Counted from the stretch's first letter, positions 1 to 11,652 are shown. The stretch is DNA of 64,000 nt from Asterochloris sp. CNOR1 (GCA_963969365.1 OZ017753.1:2914001-2978000); one strand, 5' to 3'. Notes: a model not told the origin generated them from the sequence alone. Program-made: numbers and translations.

Positions 1-1486
1 TTGTCAGGAGGCTTCTCAGGGTCATTCTCTGAGTCATCCTCTTCAGCCTTCAGAGCTCCCATCTCAACATCTGGTGCAGAGCTGTCCTCGCCAGCCTTTT
101 GCTGACTGGTGGGCGCCACAGTGGCTGAGGTGATTTTGATGCCCATGCGTGGTGCCATGCACAGGCATGCCACCATCGCTGCAGTCATTCCACAGAAACA
201 CAGAACAGGCACTCCAAGCCACCACAGCCAGATGCGAGCAATTGCTGGCCAGGGCGATACCACCACGCCTTCCTGGCATCTCTTTCCTCTCGTGGCAGAG
301 CCTCTGTAAGCACGCTCTGTTATCTGTAGTGGGTGACCATGGCAGTCAGGCTGGTGTAGCAAGAAAAGGTGGGCTGACAGCTGGATTGAACTGGGTTCAT
401 ACAGGCTAACCTCGACTTCAAAATAAACCGGGGGTGCATTGCTTTCTTCATTGCAGCCGTTGCTCACATAGAAGTAGAATGATGGCTCGCCTGCATTCAG
501 AACCAGGTTACTTGTAGCAGGTGGAGGGTCACTCTGGGCTTCAAGCTCAGTGTAGACTCCGTTCCGGGCACACCTGGCAGACAGACCTCCCCCGATGTGA
601 ACTGGGTGAACTTTGTGCTGTCTGACGAAGCACCCACAATATGACTTGCCTCTCCCATTATGTGCCATGCTTCTGAGGAGACGACTGATGATGTCACCCC
701 TGCCAGTGTACACAAGAGAGCAGCTCATGAAGAGCAAAGTGGCTTCTTGCTCGTGGCAACATCTGGGTAAGACACATAGCCTCACCTTGAGAGGCCATCA
801 AACCACATGTTTGCAGGCCTGTGGCCTGTTCCCCCTCGGGACAAGCGTCTTGATGCAGCGGGCAGGTGCCGTCAGAGTACAGCGATGTCACCCTGCAGAC
901 CACAAAATTCTGCAATTTGCCTGCCAGGCCCTCTGCCGGCAAGGCACAGAAAGGCTAAGTGACTGACCTGACGGCTTGGCCCACGTCACATGCGGTATTG
1001 TTGAATGGTGTATGTCCCTCAGAGTCCTGACGCATGACGTCAGCTGCGTGGCCTGGGGGCCACACATTGCTGATGCTCATGCTGTACACAAAGCCTGCAG
1101 CAGATGCGGTGCATTGACAACTATGCACAAGCAGCTAAGGGCATCTGCCACTGCCAGACCCACCTGACTGAATACGCTGAGGCTTGAACATCATCAATTG
1201 ACAGCTTGCGGGCTGGCTGATCACAGAGAGCATCGACTCAACCGGCTTCGGGGCCTGCAAAGGTTGTTCAGGACAGAATTCATTCTTGGTCACAGCAGCT
1301 CTGCTAGGTCGGCTTGCTTACCGAGTAAAGGTACATCAGGCTGCTGACAGGGGCCCACAAGAAGCCGATCACGAAGAACAGAAAGATAGGGCAGATGAGG
1401 CAAGTAAAGATGGTAGTGAAGATCGGGTGGACCTGTTTGCATTGGGGCTCACAGCCTGATGGGCTGCAGGTTTCAGTGGCAGCCAT
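1..1486 (-). CDS. Two-pass membrane protein with cysteine-containing ectodomain, C-terminus off the left edge
   Basis: Six exons join with consistent phase: 1486-1322, 1254-1164, 1094-968, 892-786, 699-574 and 490-1. The start is the ATG at 1486. The product has a short Cys-rich head (ETCSPSGCEPQCKQ), then a hydrophobic segment at about residues 25-50 (a signal anchor). A lumenal or extracellular part of about 190 residues follows, with Cys and N-glycosylation-type sites (FNNT), then a second membrane segment (WLWWLGVPVLCFCG) and a strongly acidic tail that is still open at base 1. Two membrane helices around an ectodomain followed by an acidic cytosolic tail resemble APD-type membrane RING E3 ligases, but no RING is visible here, so that is only a possibility. 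The stretch at about 250-390 could hold a further intron. The 5' end faces the EamA gene. Confidence 0.6.
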
Positions 1487-1782
1487 TCTCGGCCTTATCA
1501 CAAAACTCGAGTTTGCAACGATCTACTCAAGGTCAACTAGCCTAGACTTTCTTTCTCATGGCCAGGCATTTCTCAGCGACATTGTCTCGATAGCCTGCTT
1601 GAGCGTGGTTAGAGTGGCTCACTCATGGTGTCTGATCTGGTTGTTTCAGCTGAACACATCTGCCATCGGTCCTGGCCATGTGCCTGGGAGACAATTGGCC
1701 TGGTGCAGCAAGATAAGCAGTAAAACCACCCTGTAGCAACGCTTACTTACCAGGCCCCCAGCTTTGAGATTGCGTGGCCGCG
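1487..1782. promoter_or_regulatory. Probable shared promoter between the membrane-protein gene and the EamA gene
   Basis: This 296-bp gap separates two divergent start codons. No TATA box or other known motif was recognised. It is called a promoter only because it must contain both 5' regions. Confidence 0.4.
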
Positions 1783-4700
1783 ATGGCACCAATCTCCTGG
1801 CCTCAGCAGCAACTGGTACAGCATTGCCAAGCTCTCGCATCCATTCACAAGGACTGCCGCCAGTTCCGGTGGCGGGCCAGCATGGTACGGCACAGCAGGA
1901 GTGTGGCCTTCCAACACCTGCAGCACTGCAGAGGCTGGGCCGCCAGGGTGCAGGCTGCTGCGAAGCAGGACACCCAGCCTGCCGGCCAGCGGTCTGTGGA
2001 CTGTGTCAGCACAGGCATGGACACCGAGGGCATGGTGTCGCAGGACGAGGACGCTGGTGAGGTTTGTGGGCATATGCTTGTGGCAGGCTGGTGGCTGATG
2101 AAAGGCGCGCTGTTTCCCTCTGAGAGACGAGCCACAGGTTTTGCTGTCTGTCCCTGGCAGCAAGCTCTGTGGGGAACAGCATTCGCTCAAAGGCAAGCGT
2201 TGCACCTGCAACTCAGCTGATGCCTATGCAACAGGACGAGTACCTGTTGCACTGCCCGTCATCCCAAGGGTTGCCACAGGGGCATGTCACTCTGTGCAGT
2301 AAGAGTGTGGCATAGCTGCATGGACCAAGCAGAGTGCAGGCAGCTTTCGTGTTCAGTCAGGCATAGTGACTCCCAGATACTTGCCTCAGTTATGTGGGGA
2401 TGTCATGGTCAGGCAGTATGTCTAGCAGGGTGTCCTGGCAGGGATGACATGCTCAGCATTGAGCTCTGCATTGGACATGACAGCCAAAGTCTGACTGCAG
2501 TCCATCCTGGTAGACAATTGCATTCGCCGACAGTCCCCACTGCTGTGACCCCCAGCTGACCTGATGCCTCTTGCAGGTTCAAGCAGCACACAGCCCCGAC
2601 AGCAGTCAGAAGGGGCTGTCGATGCAGCGGTCGAGCCTGCAGGCCAGCTGGCAGCATTCCTGCTCCTCATCTCCCCATTCTTCTTCTGGGGCACCAGCAT
2701 GGTGGCCATGAAGGTGGGCTGCTAAACACCCACTGTGTGCATTCTGGGCCGCTTGCGCAGCTGGCCAGCTTTGCCAAAGTCTTCAAGCCAGTGCTGGAGC
2801 CTTGCCAGGCAGCAGCAGCATGATCATACAGTGTCCTGGGCTGCATGCCAGATTCCTCGTCCTCTCCAGGATTGAAGGCGGTCAAAGCTGCGGCTACAGG
2901 GCTGCAGTCATCAGATGCTGCGGATGTCAGGGCCTAGCATTGCAGGGTAGGCACTGACTGTACTGCCTCTTTGGGCAGAGCTTGCCATCTGGAGCGGGGT
3001 GCTTCCGGCCTGCCTGCTGCTCGCTAGGCACAAGCTGGCGCCCCACACCAGCCCCCTGTTTGTCTCTTCTGCTTGACCTGCGCTGATCCTTTCCTGCTTT
3101 CTCTGCAGGAGCTGGCGCCCCACACCAGCCCCCTGTTTGTCAGCGCTGTGAGGCTGCTGCCGGCCGGGGGTGCGCTTATTGCGTGGGCCGCTGCTCAGGG
3201 GCGGCGGCAGCCTGAGGGGCTTCAGGCTTGGGGGGCAATTGCCCTCTTTGGTCTCGTTGACGGCACAGCCTTCCAGGTGTGCCGAGGTAGTCGCCACCAT
3301 GGGGCAGCTGCAGAGGTGCTGGTCAGCATTGTTAGTTGTGATGTCATTGAGGCAAGGTGGGTTGCATGGGCAGACAGCCTTGACTGGCCTGAGGAACGGC
3401 ACGGCCTGCTAGGTGCGCCGCCACTGCTGTAGCACTGCTCAGAAGCTCCGTGTCCATATATGGATAAGGAAATCCTGCTGATTACGAGCATGCAGCATGC
3501 CTTTTCCTTTCCTTGGCTATGTTTGTATTGCAGAGACGGTAAGGCCAGCCACAATCTGAGGAGGTTATGCTGCCCGCGTTCAGCTCCATGTTGCTGCAGC
3601 CACCCTCAGGGACAACTACACCTTGCATGGAATCGCTTACATGGTGATGGCCCTTTTGGCCTGGGTTAGGGCAGAGCCTTCCCTTAGGCTGTATCATTGA
3701 GGTCCTGCACCGGCATTCCATCATGGGTCCATCTCACTCAAAGTCTGCGCATCTGCCTTGTTTCCCTTCCTAAACACTGTGTTGTATGGCATGCTGTGCA
3801 GGGCTGCCTGGCAGAGGGGCTGCAGCGCACCTCGGCCGGCCTGGGCAGCGTGATCATCGACTCCCAGCCGCTGACCGTGACCCTGCTGGCTGCGCTCCTC
3901 TTTGGGGAGCGCATCAGGCCGGCGGGGGCCCTGGGCCTGCTGGCCGGCGTGGCTGGCCTGTGCCTGCTGGAGCTGCCGCCGGAGGCGCTGCAGGGCCTGG
4001 TGCAGCAGTCCACGACAGGTGTGCCTGCCAGGGCCCTGCTGGGCTGTGCCTGCTGGAACTGCTGCTGGAGCTGCCGCCAGAAGCGCTTTGGGGGCCTGGT
4101 GCAGGAATCTACAGCAGGTGTGCCTGCCGGGGCGGCCCTCAAATGTTCTGCAGGGTCGGGCGCATAGGGCCACATCAGGTGTGCAGGCGTGCAGCGTGAG
4201 GGGTGCTGCCCTGCTGGGCTGTGGCCGCCAAAGGTGCTGCGTGGCCTGGCACAGGGTTCCTTAGCAGGTGCGCAGGGGTACAGTCAGATGGAGTGAGCTG
4301 CCCTCTCTACGTCATCAGGCTGTGGCCGCCAGGTGTGCTGCGTGCTCTGGCCGCTGAGTACAGAGACCCCTGCTGTGTGTGCTTGCAGGTGGCCTGGGCT
4401 CCTGGCTACCCAAAGGCAGCTCGCTATGGGACAGCGGGGCCTGGTGGATGCTGCTCTCAGCACAGAGCATGGCTGTCGGGACCATCATGGTCAGATGGGT
4501 GTGCAGGTGAGCCGGCCCAGCCATGCATCTATGCATGAAACTCTGCAGGGTGCCCGCAAGCGTGGCTGCAGCCAATTCGGGTTGGTGTTGCTCACATGTG
4601 TGGCTGCTGCATGAGCAGCAGAATGGGATGGCGGGGGCTGGTCCATGCTGCTGTCAGAGCATGGCTGTGAGGACCATCATGGTCAGATAGGTGTGCAGGC

Positions 4701-6133
4701 GGGCCTTAGCCCTGCACCTGTGCTCAGCACATGTGATCCACACTTGTACAGCCGCCATTTGATCTTCCAAAGCAACTTTGATGTTGCTTCTCAGCTGGCA
4801 AGCTGACCTGCGATTGCAGACAGATGACTCTCGGGAAGCCTCGCTGTCCAGCAGATACAAGTGCAGATTGACAGCTTCTGCGCTGCCGTGCAAGCCGCTG
4901 CAAATGCACCTGTTCGCTGCATTACCAGCAGGCAGAGCAGCAGCCAATGTGCTCACAGGGATGGCTGCTGCAGGATCAGCAGATTGCAGCACAAACTGGT
5001 GTTACAGTTTGCTGGACTCCTCACAGGGGCGCTTGCTTGCCTTCCAGTCAAGCTCTGTGCAGCATTGTGGGGCCGCCCAACTCTTGAAGGGCGCCACCAC
5101 TGGCACTGCCCCCCAGCGCGCTGCATGCTGGGGGGCTGCAGAACCCATCACTCCCCCTTCAAGGGTAGCCTGTGGCCTGGGCAGGTCCAGCAATGGCTTC
5201 CAGGAGTGCCCAAGCACAGCAAAAAGCTTCCCAGCAGACAGGATGACATCGAATTGGGCGTGATGGTTTGTTATAGCCAAGCAGGCAGGAACTCTTGACA
5301 TTGGACCCACGAGAGCTTCAGGCCTGAGGACACCCAGGAGAGGTCCCTCTGGATTCAGCCTGGGCAGGGCCTGCCCCTCCAAGCAGAGTTCACCAGGCTT
5401 TGTTGGGTGGCTGCAATTCCTCCAGACTGATGGTGGCCCTGAAGTGCGAGGCAAACTATTGCTCCAGCATGTCTGCTACCAAACCTTAGAACCTATAACT
5501 GCAGGTATGTGGACCCAGTGATGGCCACAGGCTGGCACATGGTGCTGGGTAGCATGCCCCTGCTGGCCCTCTCTGCAGCCCAAGAGGCCGACGAGCTCAT
5601 GCCACGCCTGGCTCAGATTACAGGTGACTGTGCCTGTTGGCACATTCGTTGCCTGTGCACATATCATCCTGCATTTTACTGTGCTGGTAATGATTGGCTC
5701 CATGCCTGAGGGGCCCACACTTTGCCTGTGTAAGATCTGCTCAATACATTGTGCACTATCTGCCGGAAACCTGCACTCTCGAGGTGGGCCTCTCGCAGGC
5801 ACCTTCCTGCATTTGCCTTGTCACATTGATCTCATGGGGCCAAAATGTCCCTCACGCTCTGCGCTCCCTGCAGGGTACGACCTGGCTCTTCTCGTGTACA
5901 TCAGCATGCTTGGCAGTGCAGCCAGCTATGGAGTCTTCTTTTACAATGCGTCCCGCGGCAACCTGACAGCCCTGTCCAGTTTGACTTTCTTGACCCCCAT
6001 GTTTGCTGCCGGCTGCGGCTACCTTACCATAGGAGAAACCCTCACCCCCCTGCAGCTAGTCGGCGCGAGCATCACCCTGGGTGGTGTTGCCCTCATCAAT
6101 GCCAAGCCTGCTGACAAGAAATGCAGCTCCTGA
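1783..6133 (+). CDS. EamA/DMT-family transporter, plastid-type (At3g02690-like)
   Basis: Seven exons join in phase to give 430 residues: 1783-2056, 2577-2713, 3109-3276, 3802-4018, 4389-4506, 5505-5623 and 5874-6133. The first 90 residues are rich in Gln, Ala, Arg and Ser and look like an organelle transit peptide. After that the protein follows the plant chloroplast EamA family closely. Motifs in order are SPFFFWGTSMVAMK, LQRTSAGLGSVIIDSQPL, MATGWHMVLGSMPLLAL, ASYGVFFYNASRGNLTAL and SSLTFLTPMFA, giving two EamA halves at about residues 105-270 and 280-420. The family is a small-solute transporter of unknown substrate, probably in the plastid envelope. The stop TGA is at 6131-6133. The introns hold decayed copies of exon edges (3033-3064, 4062-4128, 4634-4698). 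The family assignment is firm; plastid location is inferred. Confidence 0.9.
3033..3141 (+). repeat. 32-bp perfect direct repeat: copy of an EamA exon start inside the upstream intron
   Basis: Bases 3033-3064 are identical to 3110-3141, which is the first part of EamA exon 3, at an offset of 77 bp. The true acceptor CAG is at 3106-3108. The upstream copy lies in the intron and has no good pyrimidine-AG acceptor of its own. Confidence 0.85.
3967..4128 (+). repeat. Decayed copy of an EamA exon end plus splice donor
   Basis: The end of exon 4 and its donor (to GTGTGCCTGCC at 4019) recur at about 4062-4128 with substitutions and small indels, again followed by GTGTGCCTGCC at 4118. The copied donor is intact and could act as an alternative 5' splice site. 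Confidence 0.75.
4440..4698 (+). repeat. Decayed copy of EamA exon 5 end; its donor GT has become GC
   Basis: The last 67 bases of exon 5 (to 4506) recur at 4634-4698 with about ten differences. The matched stretch includes ACCATCATGGTCAGAT. At the position of the true GTGAGC donor the copy has GCGGGC. Confidence 0.75.
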
Positions 6134-6377
6134 AGCTGCGCCATCACGCTGCAGCACCTGCTACTTGATTGTCACCCTTTCTGACTGACAGCTTGAATTT
6201 TTTGGCCCCAGCTTCGAGTATTTGCAGACTGCTTTTAAAGTGCTATGGATATGAGCTTGAGGACCAGCATTCCAATCCAATGAGATGAAGTGACAAAAGC
6301 ATATGTAGGAAAGGCTGCAGAAGACCAATCAGTAGTTGTGAAGTCCACTGGCTGTGGTTGAGGCTGTCAAGCCAGGC
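6134..6377. other. Convergent 3' regions of EamA and NDUFA13
   Basis: A 244-bp gap between two stop codons. It should hold both 3' UTRs. No gene was seen. Confidence 0.5.
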
Positions 6378-8898
6378 TCAAGCACCGCCCCAGACTCCCA
6401 CATCGCGTGCCGGCGGCATCCAGTTTTTTGAGCTGTACACGCTCTTGCCCGGCTCCCAGCCATCTACACCCTCCATGATCTTTGCTTCTTGTTCTACAAA
6501 CTTATGATGGGCCTCCAGCCACCTGAAGGGCAGAAAGGTTCAGACAAGTCAGCCCTGCTGCTTAGCACCAGTCAGGCCAGACTCTGCAGCCCCTAATATA
6601 GCTGAAAGGCTACCATCTTAGCGCAGCATGATGTGCTACAGGCATTAGGGCCCTAGCACTACGGCGAGCAGCAAGCTTTTAATTGGCACTGCCCCTCTCA
6701 GCAGCTCTGGTGGCAGGGAAAATCAGCAGGCAATCACCGACAGCCAAGGCAGACCAGGTGAACTGCAAGCATCTTGAATGCACAATGTAGGCACAGTACA
6801 GCAGGCCTGACCTGCGATCTTCCTCTGCCTGCAGGACTGGCATGATGGCGTAGCGCGCCAGCTTCTTCTCAAGCTTCTCAGCTCGCCGCTCGTGGTTGGT
6901 CTCCCCCACCTGCTCAGCAGCCAAGAGGACATTGCGCACCCGCATCGAGTTGCATCTTGATTTCACTGTGTTGCATCCTGCTGCTCTGCTGTGTGGACCC
7001 ATACCGTGACAGAAGAGGTAAACACAGGCACCAATCATTACAAAGGCAAAAGTGGGGTCCTGCGTTACGCCCTGCAATTGCCATGTTGTAGCTTAGGTCT
7101 GCTTTGATGCCCTACCTCTCGTCAGGGCGTGCTGCAGCACTGTAAGGTGGTTGCTCTGTCTCTGCTCACAAAATGCAGGCCAGACGCACACCATGGGTGA
7201 AGCGCTGGTCGGGAGGGACCCCCAAGTTCCTGTCGTTGGACTGTGCAGGGTGGCCACTTGGCAAGGCAATACCTTGGCCTCACTTGTTACATACTCATTG
7301 GTACTCGAAGGGCTTCTATGGGTGGCATCTCAGCATGGATCGGGCTTCCCAGAAGGGTGACCCACCTTGTAGAAGCCATAGGCCATAATGGCAGTGGTCA
7401 CGCTGAACAGGGTGAAGCCCGTGGGGCCGGTGCTGGGCAGGCGCCGCGCAAAGCGGATGGAGGGGAACCCGCCAGCTGGGGGGCCATCTTGCAGGACAGG
7501 CAGGTCCTTTACAGACTGCAGGGGCAGGGCGCGAGCTGTTGGGCAGGGTGTCAGGCAGGGCAACCACTGCACAGCTCAGCGAACAGCCTGCGTGGAGATA
7601 GCGCCACCAACTGCTGTCTGGCAAGCAGGCAGGGCCGTCGCTGGCTGCAGAGGGCAGGGTGTCCAAGGCTGTGAGGCAGGACCAACCGCCATCGCTGCGC
7701 ATGGCAGGCTCTGCACAACATGCAGTTGGCCCCTGATTGCAGGTCGGCGCCAGTCCTTCACAGACTGCAAAGGCAGGGCATGCAAGTTGTCAGGCAGGAC
7801 CAAGCAGCGCGCACTGCAGGCGCTGCGAGGTACAGCAGTGCAGGCGATGCTGCTTCCTTACATGATGTCAAGCGATGGTCTCGACCAACTGCAGGGCAGG
7901 GCAGGACAGGGGCACAGCCAGGCGCTGGCTGCAATGGTCTTCTGGCAGGTACAGAGCAGGTGGTGCTCAGTGTTTTGTGAGAGGCAGCTGGTGCTCGTGG
8001 CTTGTGAATGGCAGGTGCTGCTCATGCCTATGTGAGGCCAAGGCTGCAATGACTGCAGGGCAGGGCAGGACAGGGGTGCGGCCAAGCAGTGGCACATCTC
8101 AGTGCCAGCTGCAATGAGACATGGGAAGGGATATGAGAGCAGCTGTGCCTTAAAAGCAGGCGCTTGTCTGCAGTGCAACTCCACTTAAGTGTCAAGCTGC
8201 CCTCTGCGGCGCAAAAAGGAGTGCACGCTGTCAGGCAGGTGCACTACATGGTGCAGCAGGTGTGCCGCAGCGTCCCTGAAGCTGCAGAAGATTTCTGCCT
8301 GGACAGCCACCTTTGACCAGTTGCATGCCGCAATCAGTCCTGGGCACGCTGCATTGTGTTGGGGAGGGTGGTGCATCGCGGGCCCTGCAGCGCTTGCACA
8401 GCCAGGCAGGCAGCACTAGCACGCTGCTGTCTGGCAGGATGCACAGCGCTCAAATCGCCTGCACTGAAGTGTGCAGCGTGCACAGCAGGCTATCTCTTGC
8501 TGGCCCCTGCAGCTCCTGGAGCAGCTCCAATTCTACGTGAAGATGCCGCATCTTACACCTACAGCCATGCCAAAACATGGCAGGCAGCATGCGGTGTACT
8601 GGACTGCACTGTTCTGGACAGATGAGCCCTCGACTGAAAGCACCAGATCTGCTGTATCTGCAAGGCAATGCTTTGTAGATGCAGTGAGGCGAGGGCATGC
8701 CTCAGCAGGCAATCACGTATCAACTAAGTGAGCCCTGCCAGCATAGCCCCAGGCATACAGGGTTCAGAGAAAAGCTTGTCGCCTGCATTGCCTGTGGCCT
8801 GACAGGGATCAGGCACCATCGCGGCCTGCGTGGCGCTGTGCCAGGCCAGGACTAATCACCTTGAGCCCTGGTCTCCCTCTCCTCAACGTCTCCGTCAT
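6378..8898 (-). CDS. NDUFA13: NADH dehydrogenase complex I subunit NDUFA13 (GRIM-19/B16.6)
   Basis: Four exons (8898-8860, 7515-7366, 6909-6812, 6522-6378) give 143 residues, the usual length of the plant subunit. The 13-codon first exon encodes MTETLRRGRPGLK and matches the plant N-terminus. It is followed by SVKDLPVLQDGPPAGG and FARRLPSTGPTGF, a membrane helix ending in YGFYK, then ARYAIMPVLQAEEDRR and KNWMPPARDV near the C-terminus. It is an accessory subunit of mitochondrial respiratory complex I, anchored in the inner membrane by its single helix. Intron 1 is 1.3 kb and carries a copy of the exon 2 acceptor and start at 7743-7775. The last codons (VWGGA) precede a TGA at 6380-6378. The gene is head to head with RPS15A. 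Confidence 0.95.
7743..7775 (-). repeat. Copy of the NDUFA13 exon 2 acceptor and first codons inside intron 1
   Basis: On the minus strand this reads pyrimidine tract, TTTGCAG, then codons for SVKDW, matching the true exon start SVKDLP at 7515. It lies about 250 bp upstream of the true acceptor. Flanking intron words (GGCAGGGC, TCAGGCAGG) are repeated as well. Confidence 0.75.
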
Positions 8899-9228
8899 AT
8901 TTGCCTCACTCCACCCCCAGGGGCACCAGCTGGGCCCGGTAGCAAGTGCCCCAGATCAGAGGAGGCAAAGCTGGGTGTGCCCTGGGTCTTCCGGACTCCG
9001 CTGGACGTTGAGCAACTGAAAACACCAGGCAGGGGCTCAGAAACAACCAGGACTGTCAGATGCGTCGAATCAACATCTAGGGTTCCTCGCCGCCCGGCAT
9101 TCCGCCTCTGCAGCAACACTCAGACCGTGGGACTCCCCTGATCCTTCTCAGCACAGGCTGATACCGGCTGTGCTTGACAGGGCGAGCCAAGGCCTGCTTT
9201 GCAGGCAGCCGAGGCAGTCAGAGCAGCC
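8899..9228. promoter_or_regulatory. Probable shared promoter between NDUFA13 and RPS15A
   Basis: A 330-bp gap between divergent start codons of two housekeeping genes. Open frames across it look like chance GC-rich frames. No specific motif was recognised. Confidence 0.45.
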
Positions 9229-11252
9229 ATGGTGCGCATTAGCGTGCTGCACGATGCTCTGAAGACTATGAACAATGCAGAGAGGAAGGGCAAGCGCCAG
9301 GCGCTTGTCAGGCCCAGCAGCAAGGTGGTGATCAAGTTCCTCCAAGTGATGATGAAGCACGGTGCGTCTGGAGTGAGGCTGGCAGCAGCCAGTGCAGGGC
9401 AGCAGAGGTTTCCCTTTGGCATAAGTTGTGATCAGTCTTGTACGCGCTGCCAGCAGCTTGGCATGTTGCATACCACCAGCCTGTGCTTCAAATCCGCCCA
9501 CTGCAGCAGCTGCTCCTGCGCCGCCGTGCTGCACCAGCCTGGCCCGAGCAGGCTGCCTAGCCGTTGGTGCAGTCTGGCATACAGGCTGCCTTGCCCCTGG
9601 TACAGGCTACATTGGCGAGGCAGAGCTGGTGGACGACCACCGGGCGGGCAAGATTGTAGTCGAGCTCAACGGCAGGTCGGCGCCAGCAAGGCAGCAGCCT
9701 ACGACAGGCTGCGTCTGAATGGCAGCAATCCCTGTCTGGCCGCTCTCAGGAAGGCAGCAGCAAACCAGAGGTGGTTTGGGATCGAAGCTGGCTAGCCTCA
9801 GGGCATAGCGTCAGTCAAGAGGCGTGCCGGGGGTTTAGGGAGGGGTGGGGGGAGCAAACGCTCATGCAGCAGCCTGTCAAGCAGCTGAGGAGTGCACTGT
9901 TCATGCCTTGGCAGCATGGTCACCTGGCAGATCAGGGCCAGGCCCAGCAAGGCAGCGCAGCTGTTATGCTGGTGGCAGTACGTCTCCACCACACCCCAGG
10001 AGGGTGGCCTAGGTGCCAGCACGTCAGCATGGGCTGTGGTTCTGGCACCTGTCCTGCACCTTGTTGTGCTTAGGCAGCAGCTCGGCTGGTGGGGCAGCAG
10101 CAATGCTGATTTTCTGTGGCAAGAGTCACAACTGCTGTGCTGGTTGCTGCAGGGCTGCGCCTCAGCATCAGAGCGGCCCTCAAGTGGCAGTATGCGGCTG
10201 CGGCGCCTTTGCTGCACCTTGTCGTGTCTGTGCTGCAGCAGCGCAGGTCGCTGAGGGTCCTGCCATTGGCAGCAGGCTGGTGGGGCAGTTGCTTCATTCT
10301 GGTACTCCCAGACACATGTGGAATCTGACTGAGGCTGAAATCTCATTGGTATCCCACCTGGCTCCAGGGTGATCTGCTTGCCATGCAGGCTGAACAAGTG
10401 TGGGGTCATCTCCCCACGCTACGACGTGCGCCACGATGAGATTGAGCAGTGGGTGGCGCGGTTGCTGCCCTCCCGTCTGGTGAGCAATACTTGCAATTGT
10501 AAGGGGTCGGCTTTGTCCTTCTCATCCTGGATGGTCTGGGCAAGGTGTGTGGGACTGGCTGCAGCTGCCCACTCCTGCTGTCGCAGCTCCTATTGGGAGT
10601 AAGCACTTTCTGCGCCCCTGTTGCCGATGATGTTCTGTCTGCTGCCTGGGTCACACCATGTGCATTTGCTCCTCGCCACCACAGGTCACAGACTCACACG
10701 TGATCCCTGCTGTGCGCTGCCTGGCTCCCGCCCTGCATGAATGCTTCTCGCAACTCAGGTTGCATCTCCTTATGAAAGACACCGCAAGGTGCTGACCCGA
10801 GCCTGCCCTCCTGCTGCTGCAGTTTGGCAAGATTGTGATGACCACCAGTGCTGGCATCATGGACCACGAGGAGGCCAGAAGGAAAAAGGTTGGAGGCAAG
10901 GTGAGCCAGCCTGCCGCGCCTTATTGCTCCACAATAATTGCAGAGCCTGCCAGCTGGGGCAGCAGCTGCAAGTAGTCGTCAGCACCTGCCCAGCACTGAG
11001 TAGATGCCCGTCAACGAGCACTTTCCAGCATGGCCCTGGCCTTGAATAGTCACACACTTAGGGTGGCCTCCGGCCTGCAACTGTGCTGCTGGACTCTGCT
11101 TCAGCTGCTGGCGCACTTTGGGCCGATGGTAGCATCTGATGTCTGCATTGTGCTATTGTTACAAACTGCGCTGGCCCTTGCAGATTGTGCCAGTACTTGC
11201 TGCTGTATGCAGATTGCAAGCTCTGCTGCAGGTGCTGGGATTCTTCTACTAG
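9229..11252 (+). CDS. RPS15A: 40S ribosomal protein S15a (uS8)
   Basis: Five exons (9229-9361, 9606-9675, 10389-10479, 10823-10900, 11232-11252) give exactly 130 residues, the universal length of eukaryotic uS8. The protein starts [18 protein letters not shown] and continues with [59 protein letters not shown] and the invariant end VLGFFY. It is a small-subunit ribosomal protein that binds the central domain of 18S rRNA. The last exon is only 21 bases. One usual Gln at the exon 3/4 join is Leu here (SRLFGK), which depends on the CAG acceptor ending at 10822. Intron 2 contains internally repeated segments at about 10050-10280. Confidence 0.97.
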
Positions 11253-11328
11253 ACGAGGCACAGCAGCGTGTGAGGATGGAGCTGCTTGAACTTCTTAGAT
11301 GTTATCGCCCAACAATGATTCATGTTGC

Positions 11329-11333
11329 TGTAA
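11329..11333 (+). terminator. Candidate polyadenylation signal TGTAA
   Basis: TGTAA is the usual green-algal poly(A) signal. This one lies about 77 bases after the RPS15A stop codon. It is a five-base match, so chance occurrence cannot be excluded. Confidence 0.35.
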
Positions 11334-11445
11334 ACAGCTGCCACTCATAGGCTGCAAGCAAGAAGGGGAGGGGAAGGTTTGCCTATTCACCACCTAAAGG
11401 ATTACTCTGCCTGTCACGAGATCGCAGCCTTCGTGTGCAGCCAGC

Positions 11446-11652
11446 ATGTCCCAGCCAGGTATTCAGCCAGGCAATGCAAGTGAGCCTCCCACGAAATTTG
11501 GAGTTAAGGGGGCCAGAGTGCTGCCAGGTGAGCATGTGGATCCTGCAGGCACGTCACCCAGAGGGCCACTGATGCTTGCAGATGCCAACTTACAGTCAGT
11601 GCTGCTGTTCTTTGCAGTGGTCATTGTTGGCCTGGTCGGCTTCATCGGGTGA
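11446..11652 (+). CDS. Small tail-anchored membrane protein, 68 residues, unrecognised
   Basis: A single open frame from an ATG starts MSQPGIQPGN, has a hydrophilic Pro/Gly-rich body, and ends in one strong membrane helix (SVLLFFAVVIVGLVGFIG) directly before the stop. It sits 193 bp after RPS15A on the same strand. The helix at the extreme C-terminus suggests a tail-anchored protein of an organelle or ER membrane. The stop lies within GGGTGAGC, which could instead be a splice donor, so further exons are possible. No family was recognised. Confidence 0.5.
   Translation: MSQPGIQPGNASEPPTKFGVKGARVLPGEHVDPAGTSPRGPLMLADANLQSVLLFFAVVIVGLVGFIG

Noticed and set aside
8830-9141. Open frames on both strands upstream of RPS15A as a separate gene
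   Set aside because: No conserved motif. The stretch lies in the gap between two well-supported divergent genes and overlaps NDUFA13 exon 1, whose MTETLRRGRPGLK start joins perfectly to exon 2.
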